A stretch of 64,000 nt of DNA from Pseudoduganella violaceinigra DSM 15887 (GTDB taxonomy: Bacteria > Pseudomonadota > Gammaproteobacteria > Burkholderiales > Burkholderiaceae_D): contig NZ_KE384358.1 in NCBI RefSeq assembly GCF_000425385.1, forward strand, positions 255,623 to 319,622, written 5' to 3'. The position numbers and the translations under genes are program-made. The notes below the pieces were generated by a model that was given only the letters and a program-made list of their open reading frames with translations, did no database searches and had not been told where the DNA came from. This document shows, one piece after another, positions 50,448 through 58,614 of this stretch (positions within the stretch are counted from its first letter, which is position 1; each line of letters begins with the position of its first letter).

Positions 50448-50921
50448 CTATTGTGCTTTTTCAGTCAAATCGGACAAGTACTTCTTGAACTCGACCTGGT
50501 CTTCCGAAACATAGAGCGATCCGTAGCGAGGTAATGCGTAATTTGGTTCGCTTCCGTTAAGCATCAACAGGTAAGTTTTCCCCGCTTTCAAGGAAATGGG
50601 GCAGCGCGCTAGGGCTTCTTCGTCGGAAGTTGTCGCCCCCAGAATCGTTTCGCCAGGCTTCTTGGAGCCTTTAACGGCGCGTAAGACTTTACCGTCGAAG
50701 ATGAAGGGCTTCGCATATCGACTATCGGCAGACGTCACGTCTTGGATCACTCGCTCTACATGAACAACATAAACGTGCTCAAAGCGATTAAGCTCCGCAG
50801 CAGGGAACGTTTCAGGATACGTTCGGTCCTTGCAAGCTTGGGCAACTGATGGAACAACTATCGACGAAAGCGCTAATGAAAACAAAGTGAGCGCAAGGCA
50901 TGGACGTGGTAGCAGAGGCAT
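50448..50921 (-). CDS. Secreted hypothetical protein
   Basis: The 157-residue protein starts MPLLPRPCLALTLFSLALSS, a signal peptide, with GGAAAG upstream. The mature part has CKDRTYPETFPAAELNRFEH, VYVVHVERV, FDGKVLRAVKGSKKPGETIL and ARCPISLKAGKTYLLMLNGS. A similar order (VxVG..G.....G.....C..L..GE.YL) occurs in NTR/TIMP-like proteins, so a distant netrin-like fold is possible. Confidence 0.5.
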   Translation of the reverse strand: MPLLPRPCLALTLFSLALSSIVVPSVAQACKDRTYPETFPAAELNRFEHVYVVHVERVIQDVTSADSRYAKPFIFDGKVLRAVKGSKKPGETILGATTSDEEALARCPISLKAGKTYLLMLNGSEPNYALPRYGSLYVSEDQVEFKKYLSDLTEKAQ

Positions 50922-51104
50922 GTTCGACTTTCCAGACAGGCATCGTAGATATGGCAATCTGGCAATATAACATTTCAGGGCGACGGTCACAAAAGACCGG
51001 ACAGGAAAAGGCCATCGCATTCACGCTCAGGTTCAACGGCGGATTCACATATTGCTGGCGCAGCCCTTAACGGTCGCAGCGATACTCGAATTCTTCCGAA
51101 GTAT

Positions 51105-52643
51105 TCAGACCTGCGGATTGAGCCGCTCGATTTTCGAATGGAGCTTATTGAGGCCGGCGAGATAGGCCTTGGCCGAGGCGACCACGATATCCGGGTCGGC
51201 GCCGACGCCGTTGACGATGCGGCCGGAATGCGCCAGGCGCATTGTCGCCTCACCTTGCGACTGGGTGCCGGGACTGATGCCGCTGATGGCGAACAGCACC
51301 AGCTCCGCGCCGCTTTGCGCCTTGCTTTCGATGGCGTTGACCATGGCGTCCACCGGGCCGTCGCCGGTGCCTTCGGCCGCGTGCTCGACGCCATCGATTG
51401 AAAACACCACCCGAGCATGCGGCAATTCGCCGGTCTCGGAGCGCTGCGCCAGCGAGACAAAGCGATAATGTTCGCCGCCGGCCGCAGCTTCCTCGTCGCT
51501 CACCAGGGCCATGATGTCTTCGTCGAAGATCTCAGATTTACGGTCGGCCAATTCCTTGAAGCGCGAGAACGCGGCGTTCACCTCGGCCTCGGAATCGAGT
51601 TCAATGCCCAGCTCCTGCAAGCGCTGTTTGAAGGCGTTGCGGCCCGACAGCTTGCCCAGTACGATTTTGTTGGCCGTCCACCCCACATCCTCTGCCCGCA
51701 TGATCTCGTAAGTCTCGCGCGCTTTCAGGATGCCGTCCTGGTGGATGCCCGATGCGTGCGCGAAGGCGTTGGCGCCCACCACCGCCTTGTTCGGCTGCAC
51801 GCTGAAGCCGGTAATCTGCGATACCATTTTTGACGCAGGCACGATCTGGGTCGTATCGATGCCGCAATCCAGATTGAAGTAGCCAGCCCGCGTGCGCAGT
51901 GCCATTACGACTTCCTCCAGCGCGGTATTACCGGCCCGTTCGCCCAGGCCATTGATGGTGCATTCCACCTGCCGCGCGCCGCCGATCATGACTCCGGCCA
52001 GCGAATTGGCAACTGCCAGGCCAAGATCGTTGTGGCAATGGACCGACCATACCGCCTTGTCGGAATTGGGGATGCGTTCGCGCAGGCGACGGATCGTCTC
52101 GCCATAGAGCTCGGGCACGGCATAGCCTACGGTGTCCGGGAAATTGATGGTGGTGGCGCCCTCGGCAATTACGTTTTCCAGCACGCGGCAAAGGAAATCA
52201 TCTTCCGAACGGCTGCCGTCTTCGGGGCTGAACTCAATATCGTCGGTGAATTTGCTGGCGAAGCGGATCGCCAGCCTGGCTTGCTCCAGCACCTGCTCCG
52301 GCTCCATGCGGAGCTTCACCTTCATGTGCAGCGGCGACGTGGCGATAAAGGTGTGGATGCGTTTTCGCGCGGCCGGTTCCAGCGCTTCTGCGGCGCGGGC
52401 CAGGTCGCGGTCATTGGCCCGTGCCAGCGAACATATAATCGGCTCGCGCACCGCCGTCGCAATGGCGCGTATGGATTCGAAATCGCCTTGCGAGGCCGCG
52501 GCGAAACCCGCCTCGATCACGTCGACCCGCAGCTTTTCCAGCTGCCTGGCGATGCGCACCTTTTCTTCGCGGGTCATGGAAGCGCCCGGCGATTGCTCGC
52601 CGTCGCGCAGAGTGGTGTCGAAGATGATGAGGCGGTTATTCAT
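51105..52643 (-). CDS. leuA: 2-isopropylmalate synthase
   Basis: The 512-residue cytoplasmic enzyme condenses acetyl-CoA with 2-oxoisovalerate, the first step of leucine biosynthesis. It starts MNNRLIIFDTTLRDGEQSPG and shows SVHCHNDLGLAVANSLAGVM, GARQVECTINGLGERAGNTA and HASGIHQDGILKARETYEIM. The C-terminal regulatory domain (about 390-512) binds leucine for feedback control. It lies 36 nt downstream of pssA on the same strand. Confidence 0.96.
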   Translation of the reverse strand: MNNRLIIFDTTLRDGEQSPGASMTREEKVRIARQLEKLRVDVIEAGFAAASQGDFESIRAIATAVREPIICSLARANDRDLARAAEALEPAARKRIHTFIATSPLHMKVKLRMEPEQVLEQARLAIRFASKFTDDIEFSPEDGSRSEDDFLCRVLENVIAEGATTINFPDTVGYAVPELYGETIRRLRERIPNSDKAVWSVHCHNDLGLAVANSLAGVMIGGARQVECTINGLGERAGNTALEEVVMALRTRAGYFNLDCGIDTTQIVPASKMVSQITGFSVQPNKAVVGANAFAHASGIHQDGILKARETYEIMRAEDVGWTANKIVLGKLSGRNAFKQRLQELGIELDSEAEVNAAFSRFKELADRKSEIFDEDIMALVSDEEAAAGGEHYRFVSLAQRSETGELPHARVVFSIDGVEHAAEGTGDGPVDAMVNAIESKAQSGAELVLFAISGISPGTQSQGEATMRLAHSGRIVNGVGADPDIVVASAKAYLAGLNKLHSKIERLNPQV

Positions 52644-52679
52644 GGAATCGCTCCTTCTGAATCGCCGCCCCTTGCGGCG

Positions 52680-53528
52680 TTAAGCCTTATCTTCCGGCGT
52701 TGTCGTTTTTTCGATCAGCTTGACCGGATTGCCCTTGGCCAGGCGGGTCAGGTAGATCACATAGCCCGATACGCCGTAGGCCACGAACAGGCCAAACAGC
52801 ACTTTCGGCGGGTCCAGCGAAATCAGGGCCAGGAACAAGGCGATCAGGAACACCGCCAGGAATGGCACCGACTTGCGGAAGTTGATGTCCTTGAAGCTGT
52901 AGAACGGCACGTTCGACACCATGCTCAAGCCGGCGAAAGCCGCCAGCACCCAGCCCTGCCACGGGTACAGCACGCCGTCCACGTCCAGGTCGGACAGCAG
53001 CATGACGAAGCCGGCGATCAGGGAAGCGGCGGCCGGCGACGGCAGGCCCTGGAAGTAGCGCTTGTCGACCACTTCGATATTCGTATTGAAGCGGGCCAGG
53101 CGCAGGGCAGCGCCTGCGCAATAGACAAAGGCTGCGATCCAGCCCAGCTTACCCAGGCCACGCAGCGCGAATTCGTAGATCACCAGGGCCGGGGCGGCGC
53201 CGAAGGACACCATATCCGACAGGGAGTCGTACTGGGCACCGAATTCGCTCTGGGTATTGGTCAGGCGGGCAACGCGGCCATCCAGTCCATCCAGCAGCAT
53301 GGCGACGAAAATAGCCCAGGCAGCGTGCTCGAAACGCTGGTTCATGGCCATGACAATGGCGAAGAAACCGCAGAACAGCGCGCCGGTGGTGAATGCGTTG
53401 GGTAGCAGATAGATGCCGCGGGAACGCGGCCTGTCGACGCCGTCGGCCCCCTTGCGGCGGGCGAAGCGGCTGAACAGGGATTGCTTGCCGGCGGCATTCT
53501 TAGGCCGGCGGCGGGGGAATTTGGCCAT
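52680..53528 (-). CDS. pssA: CDP-diacylglycerol-serine O-phosphatidyltransferase
   Basis: The 282-residue membrane enzyme forms phosphatidylserine, the precursor of phosphatidylethanolamine. The CDP-alcohol phosphotransferase motif is present (DGLDGRVAR, then GAQYDSLSD). About eight helices follow. The N-terminus is basic (MAKFPRRRPKNAAGKQ). In many Burkholderiales pssA lies directly behind ilvC; here two SIMPL genes and a phosphatase separate them. Confidence 0.93.
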   Translation of the reverse strand: MAKFPRRRPKNAAGKQSLFSRFARRKGADGVDRPRSRGIYLLPNAFTTGALFCGFFAIVMAMNQRFEHAAWAIFVAMLLDGLDGRVARLTNTQSEFGAQYDSLSDMVSFGAAPALVIYEFALRGLGKLGWIAAFVYCAGAALRLARFNTNIEVVDKRYFQGLPSPAAASLIAGFVMLLSDLDVDGVLYPWQGWVLAAFAGLSMVSNVPFYSFKDINFRKSVPFLAVFLIALFLALISLDPPKVLFGLFVAYGVSGYVIYLTRLAKGNPVKLIEKTTTPEDKA

Positions 53529-53598
53529 ACTCTTCCATTTCTATACTAGGGTGGCCCCTATTATAGAGGACACCCAGTATGGAAGTGGCAACTTTGGC

Positions 53599-54354
53599 TT
53601 ACTTGAACTTGACCTTGCCCACTACACGCATTTCCAGCGTGGTTTCGCCAGGCTCGAAGCTCGGCTCGGCCACAGACTGGTCCATCTCAGCCTTGGCCGA
53701 CATGCGCATCATGGCCGGAGCGGCGCCAGCTGGACCGCCCGCGTAATTGCCGGAACCTTCATAGTCGATGGTATCCAGCACGGCGTCGGTCAGCGGACGG
53801 CCCATGGCCGAGGCGATCGACGCGATGCGCTCGTTCAGGTTCTTGTAGGTGGCAGCAATGCGGGCGTCATCCAGCTTGCGGGTGGCGGCCGGGCTCAGGC
53901 CGAAGGACAGGCCGTTCAGGGTCAGCACCTTCTGCGCCGAGGCGACCGTCTTCGGCAGCGCTTCGATATTGGTGGTGGTCATCTGCACGAACTGGCCAAC
54001 GCGCCAGGAAGTCGGCAGGCGCGGCTTGGCGGCGGCACCAGGCGGCAGCGGACGGTCTTCCGGATAGACCGGATAGGTGTAATAGCCCTGGGTCTTCAGC
54101 TTGGCTTGCGGGTCTTCCTTCTTCAGGATCTCCAGGCCTTGCTTGATTTTCTGGTTCACACGCGAGGCGGCGGCCGTCTTGTCCTTGTCCTGCTCTTCGA
54201 TCGCCAGCACGGCCACGGCCTGGTCGTTCGGCGCGGTGACTTCACCGTAGGCAGGCACGATGACGGTAGCGCCGGCGGTTGGTACGGTCTGCGCGATGGC
54301 AGCCTGGGTGCCCAGCACCAGAGCGGCAGCGGCAACAGCATTCAGGACGGTCAT
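53599..54354 (-). CDS. SIMPL-domain (DUF541) protein, copy 1
   Basis: The 251-residue exported protein has a signal peptide (MTVLNAVAAAALVLGTQAAI) and a SIMPL domain: VIVPAYGEVTAPNDQAVAVL, then VNQKIKQGLEILKKEDPQAK and ALPKTVASAQKVLTLNGLSF. Such proteins act in the periplasm in stress or signalling roles that are poorly known. It ends with GETTLEMRVVGKVKFK, paralogous to copy 2. Confidence 0.8.
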   Translation of the reverse strand: MTVLNAVAAAALVLGTQAAIAQTVPTAGATVIVPAYGEVTAPNDQAVAVLAIEEQDKDKTAAASRVNQKIKQGLEILKKEDPQAKLKTQGYYTYPVYPEDRPLPPGAAAKPRLPTSWRVGQFVQMTTTNIEALPKTVASAQKVLTLNGLSFGLSPAATRKLDDARIAATYKNLNERIASIASAMGRPLTDAVLDTIDYEGSGNYAGGPAGAAPAMMRMSAKAEMDQSVAEPSFEPGETTLEMRVVGKVKFK

Positions 54355-54441
54355 TGTTGTTCTCCTTGATTACGATGGACGCACTTTAACTGAATTCACA
54401 CTGCAGGTCTGTCACTGTTCGTCAGCATTTGTAACAGGCCA

Positions 54442-55164
54442 TTACTTGAAGCGCACCTTTGCGGTGGCCCGCAGATCCAGCCTGGTTTCACCCGGCTGCA
54501 GGCTTGGCTCCTCCACTTCGACCAGGTCCTCGCGACGGTTTCTGCTGCCGGTGACTTCCACCCTCTGCATATTCGGTTCGGAGAAATCGAGCGACTCGAG
54601 CTTGGCGTCGCCGACCGGGCGCCGCATCGCGCCCGCGATGAAGGCAACGCGCTCTTCCAGGTTCTGGTACGCGGCTTCCACGCGGCGCTGCTCCGACTTC
54701 TTCGTTGCCTCGTCGCTCAGGCCAAACCTCAGATCCTTGAGCAGCAATATCTTCTGTGCCGAGGCAACGGTGGCCGGAAGGTTGGCCAGGTCGCTTGTCA
54801 CGAGCCGGACCTGCTGGCTGACCCGCCAGCCGGTTTGCAGGGGATTGCGCTTATGGACATCCGCAACGTTCGCGTCCTCATACACCGCATACGTGTGATA
54901 GCTATCCAGCGCCAGCCTGGCATTGGGACTAGCCTTCTTCAAGGCCGCGACGCCCTGCTTCAAGCGCTGATTAACACTGGATGCCAGTGCTGCCTTGTCC
55001 TTGCCTTGCTCCTCATAGCCGAAGACCAGTTGAGCTTCGTCGTTAGGCACGACAACGCTGCCAACCACGCTCACCGTGACGAGGGCATCGTCGGTAGGCA
55101 TTTTCTGGGCGAACGCCGCATGGGTAGAGCCGAGTGCCGCCACAAGAACCAGGTGCTTGAACAT
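54442..55164 (-). CDS. SIMPL-domain (DUF541) protein, copy 2
   Basis: The 240-residue paralog of the preceding gene starts MFKHLVLVAALGSTHAAFAQ with AAGGGAA upstream. The same blocks occur in order (VVPNDEAQLVFGYEEQGKDK, SVNQRLKQGVAALKK, LPATVASAQKILLLKDLRFG, GETRLDLRATAKVRFK). About 40 percent of positions match by eye. It is probably a tandem duplicate with its own promoter. Divergent from the phosphatase gene. Confidence 0.8.
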   Translation of the reverse strand: MFKHLVLVAALGSTHAAFAQKMPTDDALVTVSVVGSVVVPNDEAQLVFGYEEQGKDKAALASSVNQRLKQGVAALKKASPNARLALDSYHTYAVYEDANVADVHKRNPLQTGWRVSQQVRLVTSDLANLPATVASAQKILLLKDLRFGLSDEATKKSEQRRVEAAYQNLEERVAFIAGAMRRPVGDAKLESLDFSEPNMQRVEVTGSRNRREDLVEVEEPSLQPGETRLDLRATAKVRFK

Positions 55165-55288
55165 GCAATTCCCTTGCAAATAATAATAAGAGCTCGAATG
55201 TAACCGATGCGGATGCAAAAGTGTCATCTACCTGACATCCACCTATGGCATGATCACATGTCGTCCACTCCACACATGAACAAGGAAA

Positions 55289-56911
55289 ATGGCAAAGTAC
55301 CTGATTCCCGCACTGGCCCTGGCGGCCTCGTTTGGCGCTGACGCTGCGCCTGCCAAACAGCCAGCACAACCAAAACTCGTCCTCGTCATGGCCGTTGACG
55401 GCCTGCCGCAGGAGCAAGTGACGCGCTACGCGCAGCAGTTCGGCCAGGGCGGCTTCCGCCGCCTGCTGGAACAAGGCGCATGGTTCAGCAACGCGCACCA
55501 GGCGCACGGCATCACCGTGACCGCCGTCGGCCACGCCGCCATCCTGAGCGGCGCTTACCCATACCAGCACGGCATTATTGGCAACAACTGGGTCAATCCT
55601 GCCGATGGCGGCAGCATGTACTGCACGGAAGACCAGAATTTCAAATACGTCGGCAACGAAAAGACCGACCCGCATGACGGCACATCGCCCGCCAACCTGC
55701 GTGTCGACACGCTGGGCGATCAGCTGCGTTATGCGACCGGCCAGAAATCCAAGGTGATCACTGTCTCCGGCAAGGACCGCGGCGCGATCCTTTTGGGCGG
55801 CAAGACCGGCACCGCCTACATGTATATGGAGGAAAGCGGCAACTTCGCCTCCTCCACCTTCTATATGAAAGAGCACCCGCAATGGGTGCAGAAATACCAG
55901 GCCGGCAAGCCGCAGGAGCGCTACTACGGCGTGAAATGGAAGCCGCTGCTGGCCGATTCGGCCTACGCGGGCGATTACGGCGACGCGCCGAACCTGCAAC
56001 TCTCGAGTGAATCGGGCCAGACCGATGCCGCCTACTACAAGCGCCTGAAAGCATCGCCATTCCTCGACGAACTGACTGTGGAATTCGCCCAGGCGGCAAT
56101 CGAAGGCGAGAACCTGGGCAAGAACCCGGCCGGCGTGCCGGACCTGCTGGGCGTCAGTTTCTCCGCGCATGACCTGGCAAACCACGAATTCGGGCCGGAG
56201 AGCAAAGTCTCGCACGACCACCTGATGCGATTGGACCGCATGCTGTCCAACTTCTTCAGCTACATCGACAAGCGTATCGGCATGGACAATGTGCTGGTCG
56301 TGCTGACCGCCGACCACGGCTTCCCGAACACCCCGGAATTTGCGAACGAGGTGCAGAAAGCCGACGTCAAGCGCATCGACGGCAAGAAACTGGTGGATGA
56401 CCTGAACGCTCACTTGTCCACCAGATTCGGCCTGAGCAAAGGCGTATCGGCATCGTCGATCCCGAACATTCACCTGGACTACGCCCAAATTGAAAGCAAG
56501 GGCTTGAAACGTGAAGAGGTGGAGAACGCCGCCGCGCGCTTCCTGCTGTCGCAACCGGGCATGGCGGACGTATTCACCCGGACCCAGATGGAAAGCGGCG
56601 CGGTTGGCGGAACCCGTATCGCCACCCTGATGCGCCGGGCCTGGAACCGCCAGATTTCGGGCGACCTGATGGTGGTGGCCAAGCCGCACTGGATCTTCGG
56701 CTTCGCCACCGGCAAAGGCACCACGCACGGCGCGCCGTATGCGTACGACACCAACGTGCCGCTGATCGTAATGGGCAAGCCGTGGGTCAAATCCGGCCAC
56801 TACGGCCAGTATGCTGAAGTAGTGGACATCGCCCCCACCCTCGCCTACCTGCTGAACGTACGCCCACCAGCCGGCGCCGAAGGCCGCGTGCTTACCGAGG
56901 CTCTGAAGTAA
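55289..56911 (+). CDS. Alkaline phosphatase family protein, exported
   Basis: The 540-residue periplasmic enzyme belongs to the alkaline phosphatase/nucleotide pyrophosphatase superfamily (PafA-like). It has a signal peptide (MAKYLIPALALAASFGADAA), the metal-site segment LVMAVDGLPQEQV, the nucleophile region HGITVTAVGHAAILSGAYPY (threonine likely), FSAHDLANHEFGPES and VVLTADHGFPNTPEF, and a late HGAPYAYDTNVPLIVMGK. It probably releases phosphate from organic esters. The genes on both sides are on the other strand. Confidence 0.9.
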   Translation: MAKYLIPALALAASFGADAAPAKQPAQPKLVLVMAVDGLPQEQVTRYAQQFGQGGFRRLLEQGAWFSNAHQAHGITVTAVGHAAILSGAYPYQHGIIGNNWVNPADGGSMYCTEDQNFKYVGNEKTDPHDGTSPANLRVDTLGDQLRYATGQKSKVITVSGKDRGAILLGGKTGTAYMYMEESGNFASSTFYMKEHPQWVQKYQAGKPQERYYGVKWKPLLADSAYAGDYGDAPNLQLSSESGQTDAAYYKRLKASPFLDELTVEFAQAAIEGENLGKNPAGVPDLLGVSFSAHDLANHEFGPESKVSHDHLMRLDRMLSNFFSYIDKRIGMDNVLVVLTADHGFPNTPEFANEVQKADVKRIDGKKLVDDLNAHLSTRFGLSKGVSASSIPNIHLDYAQIESKGLKREEVENAAARFLLSQPGMADVFTRTQMESGAVGGTRIATLMRRAWNRQISGDLMVVAKPHWIFGFATGKGTTHGAPYAYDTNVPLIVMGKPWVKSGHYGQYAEVVDIAPTLAYLLNVRPPAGAEGRVLTEALK

Positions 56912-57009
56912 AACCGGCAAACCGGTGTCAGACCCGCAGGGTCAGACACCTTCTGCGGCGCGTGCGTCTCAGTGTCAGACCCCGCGGGTCTGACACTGGT
57001 TTACCGGTT
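56912..57009. repeat. Composite palindromic repeat (REP-like)
   Basis: Two palindromes, GGTGTCAGACCC-GCA-GGGTCAGACACC (56924-56950) and GTGTCAGACCC-CGC-GGGTCTGACAC (56972-56996), lie between AACCGGCAAACC and GGTTTACCGGTT. A single unit is at 40196-40234. It fills the space between the convergent phosphatase and ilvC genes. Confidence 0.75.
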
Positions 57010-57024
57010 CTGGGCGTCGCATAT

Positions 57025-57049
57025 AAAAAAACGGCCCCGCAGGGCCGTT
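57025..57049 (-). terminator. Terminator of ilvC
   Basis: On the minus strand ACGGCCC-TGCG-GGGCCGT followed by seven T, 21 nt after the ilvC stop. A standard intrinsic terminator. Confidence 0.85.
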
Positions 57050-57069
57050 GAAGTTGCTTCTCGGGACAA

Positions 57070-58086
57070 TCAGTTCTTGGATTGATCCACCAGCTTGTTC
57101 TTGGCAATCCAAGGCATCATGGCGCGCAGCTTGGCGCCCACTTCTTCGATCTGATGCTCGGAAGTCAGGCGGCGGCGCGAAATCAGCGTCGGTGCTCCAG
57201 CCTTGTTCTCGAGGATGAAGCTCTTGGCGTATTCGCCGGTCTGGATGTCCTTCAGGCACTGGCGCATCGCATCCTTGGTGGCGGAGGTCACCACTTTCGG
57301 GCCGGTCACGTATTCGCCGTATTCCGCGTTGTTGGAGATCGAATAGTTCATGTTGGCGATGCCGCCTTCGTAGATCAGATCCACGATCAGCTTCAGCTCG
57401 TGCAGACACTCGAAATAAGCCATCTCCGGCGCGTAGCCTGCTTCCACCAGGGTTTCGAAGCCGGCTTTGATCAGTTCCACGGCGCCGCCGCACAGCACGG
57501 CCTGTTCGCCGAACAGGTCGGTCTCGGTCTCTTCGCGGAAGTTGGTTTCGATGATGCCGGCCTTGCCGCCGCCGTTGGCCGATGCGTACGACAGCGCGAT
57601 GTCGCGGGCGGAGCCGGATTTATCCTGGTACACAGCGATCAGGTGCGGCACGCCGCCACCCTGGCTGTAGGTACCGCGCACGGTGTGGCCAGGAGCCTTC
57701 GGTGCGATCATGATCACGTCCAGGTCGGCGCGCGGCACAACCTGGCCGTAGTGCACGTTGAAGCCGTGGGCGAAGGCCAGCACGGCGCCCTGCTTGATGT
57801 TCGGTTCGACGTTTTCCTTGTACACCTGCGCGATGTTCTCGTCCGGCAGCAGGATCATGACGACGTCGGCGTTCTTCACAGCCTCATTCACTTCAGCGAC
57901 TTTCAGGCCGGCCTTCTCCACCTTGTTCCAGGATGCGCCGCCGCGGCGCAGGCCGACGGTCACGTTCACGCCGGAATCGGTCAGGTTCTGCGCGTGCGCG
58001 TGGCCCTGCGAGCCGTAGCCGATGATGGCAACGTTCTTGCCTTTGATGAGGGAGAGGTCAGCGTCTTTGTCGTAGAAAACTTTCAT
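57070..58086 (-). CDS. ilvC: Ketol-acid reductoisomerase
   Basis: The 338-residue class I enzyme converts acetolactate or acetohydroxybutyrate to dihydroxy acids with NADPH in valine, leucine and isoleucine synthesis. It starts MKVFYDKDADLSLIKGKNVA, AAGGA 6 nt upstream deciding between two ATGs. NAD(P)-binding GYGSQGHAHAQNL with a following RRGGASW, and the metal region PKAPGHTVRG, LFGEQAVLCGG and ELKLIVDLIYEGG are visible. Third in ilvI-ilvH-ilvC. Confidence 0.97.
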   Translation of the reverse strand: MKVFYDKDADLSLIKGKNVAIIGYGSQGHAHAQNLTDSGVNVTVGLRRGGASWNKVEKAGLKVAEVNEAVKNADVVMILLPDENIAQVYKENVEPNIKQGAVLAFAHGFNVHYGQVVPRADLDVIMIAPKAPGHTVRGTYSQGGGVPHLIAVYQDKSGSARDIALSYASANGGGKAGIIETNFREETETDLFGEQAVLCGGAVELIKAGFETLVEAGYAPEMAYFECLHELKLIVDLIYEGGIANMNYSISNNAEYGEYVTGPKVVTSATKDAMRQCLKDIQTGEYAKSFILENKAGAPTLISRRRLTSEHQIEEVGAKLRAMMPWIAKNKLVDQSKN

Positions 58087-58120
58087 GGTCATTCCTTGGG
58101 TATGAGTTCGATTCGATGAT

Positions 58121-58612
58121 TTAAACTTTGAGGATGCGTTCGCCGCGGCCGATGCCCGAGCCGCCGGTACGGACGGTCTCCAGGATCGAAGCGCGGTCGA
58201 TCGCGTCGATGAAGGCGTCCAATTTGCTCTTGGCGCCCGTCAGCTCAATGGTGTAGGTCTTTTCGGTGACGTCGATGATGCGGCCGCGGAAAATGTCGGC
58301 GGTGCGCTTCATCTCTTCGCGCTCCTTGCCGACAGCGCGCACCTTGATCAGCATCAGCTCGCGCTCGATGTGCTGGCCTTCGGTCAGGTCCACCACCTTC
58401 ACCACCTCAATCAGACGGTTCAGGTGCTTGGTGATCTGTTCGATGATGTCGTCGGAACCGGTGGTCACGATGGTCATGCGCGACAGGGTCGCGTCTTCGG
58501 TCGGCGCGACGGTCAGCGTTTCGATGTTGTAGCCGCGCGCGGAGAACAGGCCCACCACGCGGGACAAGGCACCCGCTTCGTTTTCGAGCAGTACAGAGAT
58601 AATGTGTCGCAT
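58121..58612 (-). CDS. ilvH: Acetolactate synthase small (regulatory) subunit
   Basis: The 163-residue regulatory subunit gives valine sensitivity to the synthase. It starts MRHIISVLLENEAGALSRVV, an ACT domain (residues 1-75), and ends with the ALS-SS-C domain (RELMLIKVRAVGKEREEMKR). Two nt separate it from ilvI. The longer upstream frame is not used. Confidence 0.96.
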   Translation of the reverse strand: MRHIISVLLENEAGALSRVVGLFSARGYNIETLTVAPTEDATLSRMTIVTTGSDDIIEQITKHLNRLIEVVKVVDLTEGQHIERELMLIKVRAVGKEREEMKRTADIFRGRIIDVTEKTYTIELTGAKSKLDAFIDAIDRASILETVRTGGSGIGRGERILKV

Positions 58613-58614
58613 GA

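Noticed and set aside
52032..53405. Long plus-strand frame opposite leuA and pssA
   Set aside because: It crosses two certain genes and an intergenic gap and shows no domain.
55043..56920. Long minus-strand frame opposite the phosphatase gene
   Set aside because: Shadow frame; the phosphatase motifs on the plus strand are clear.
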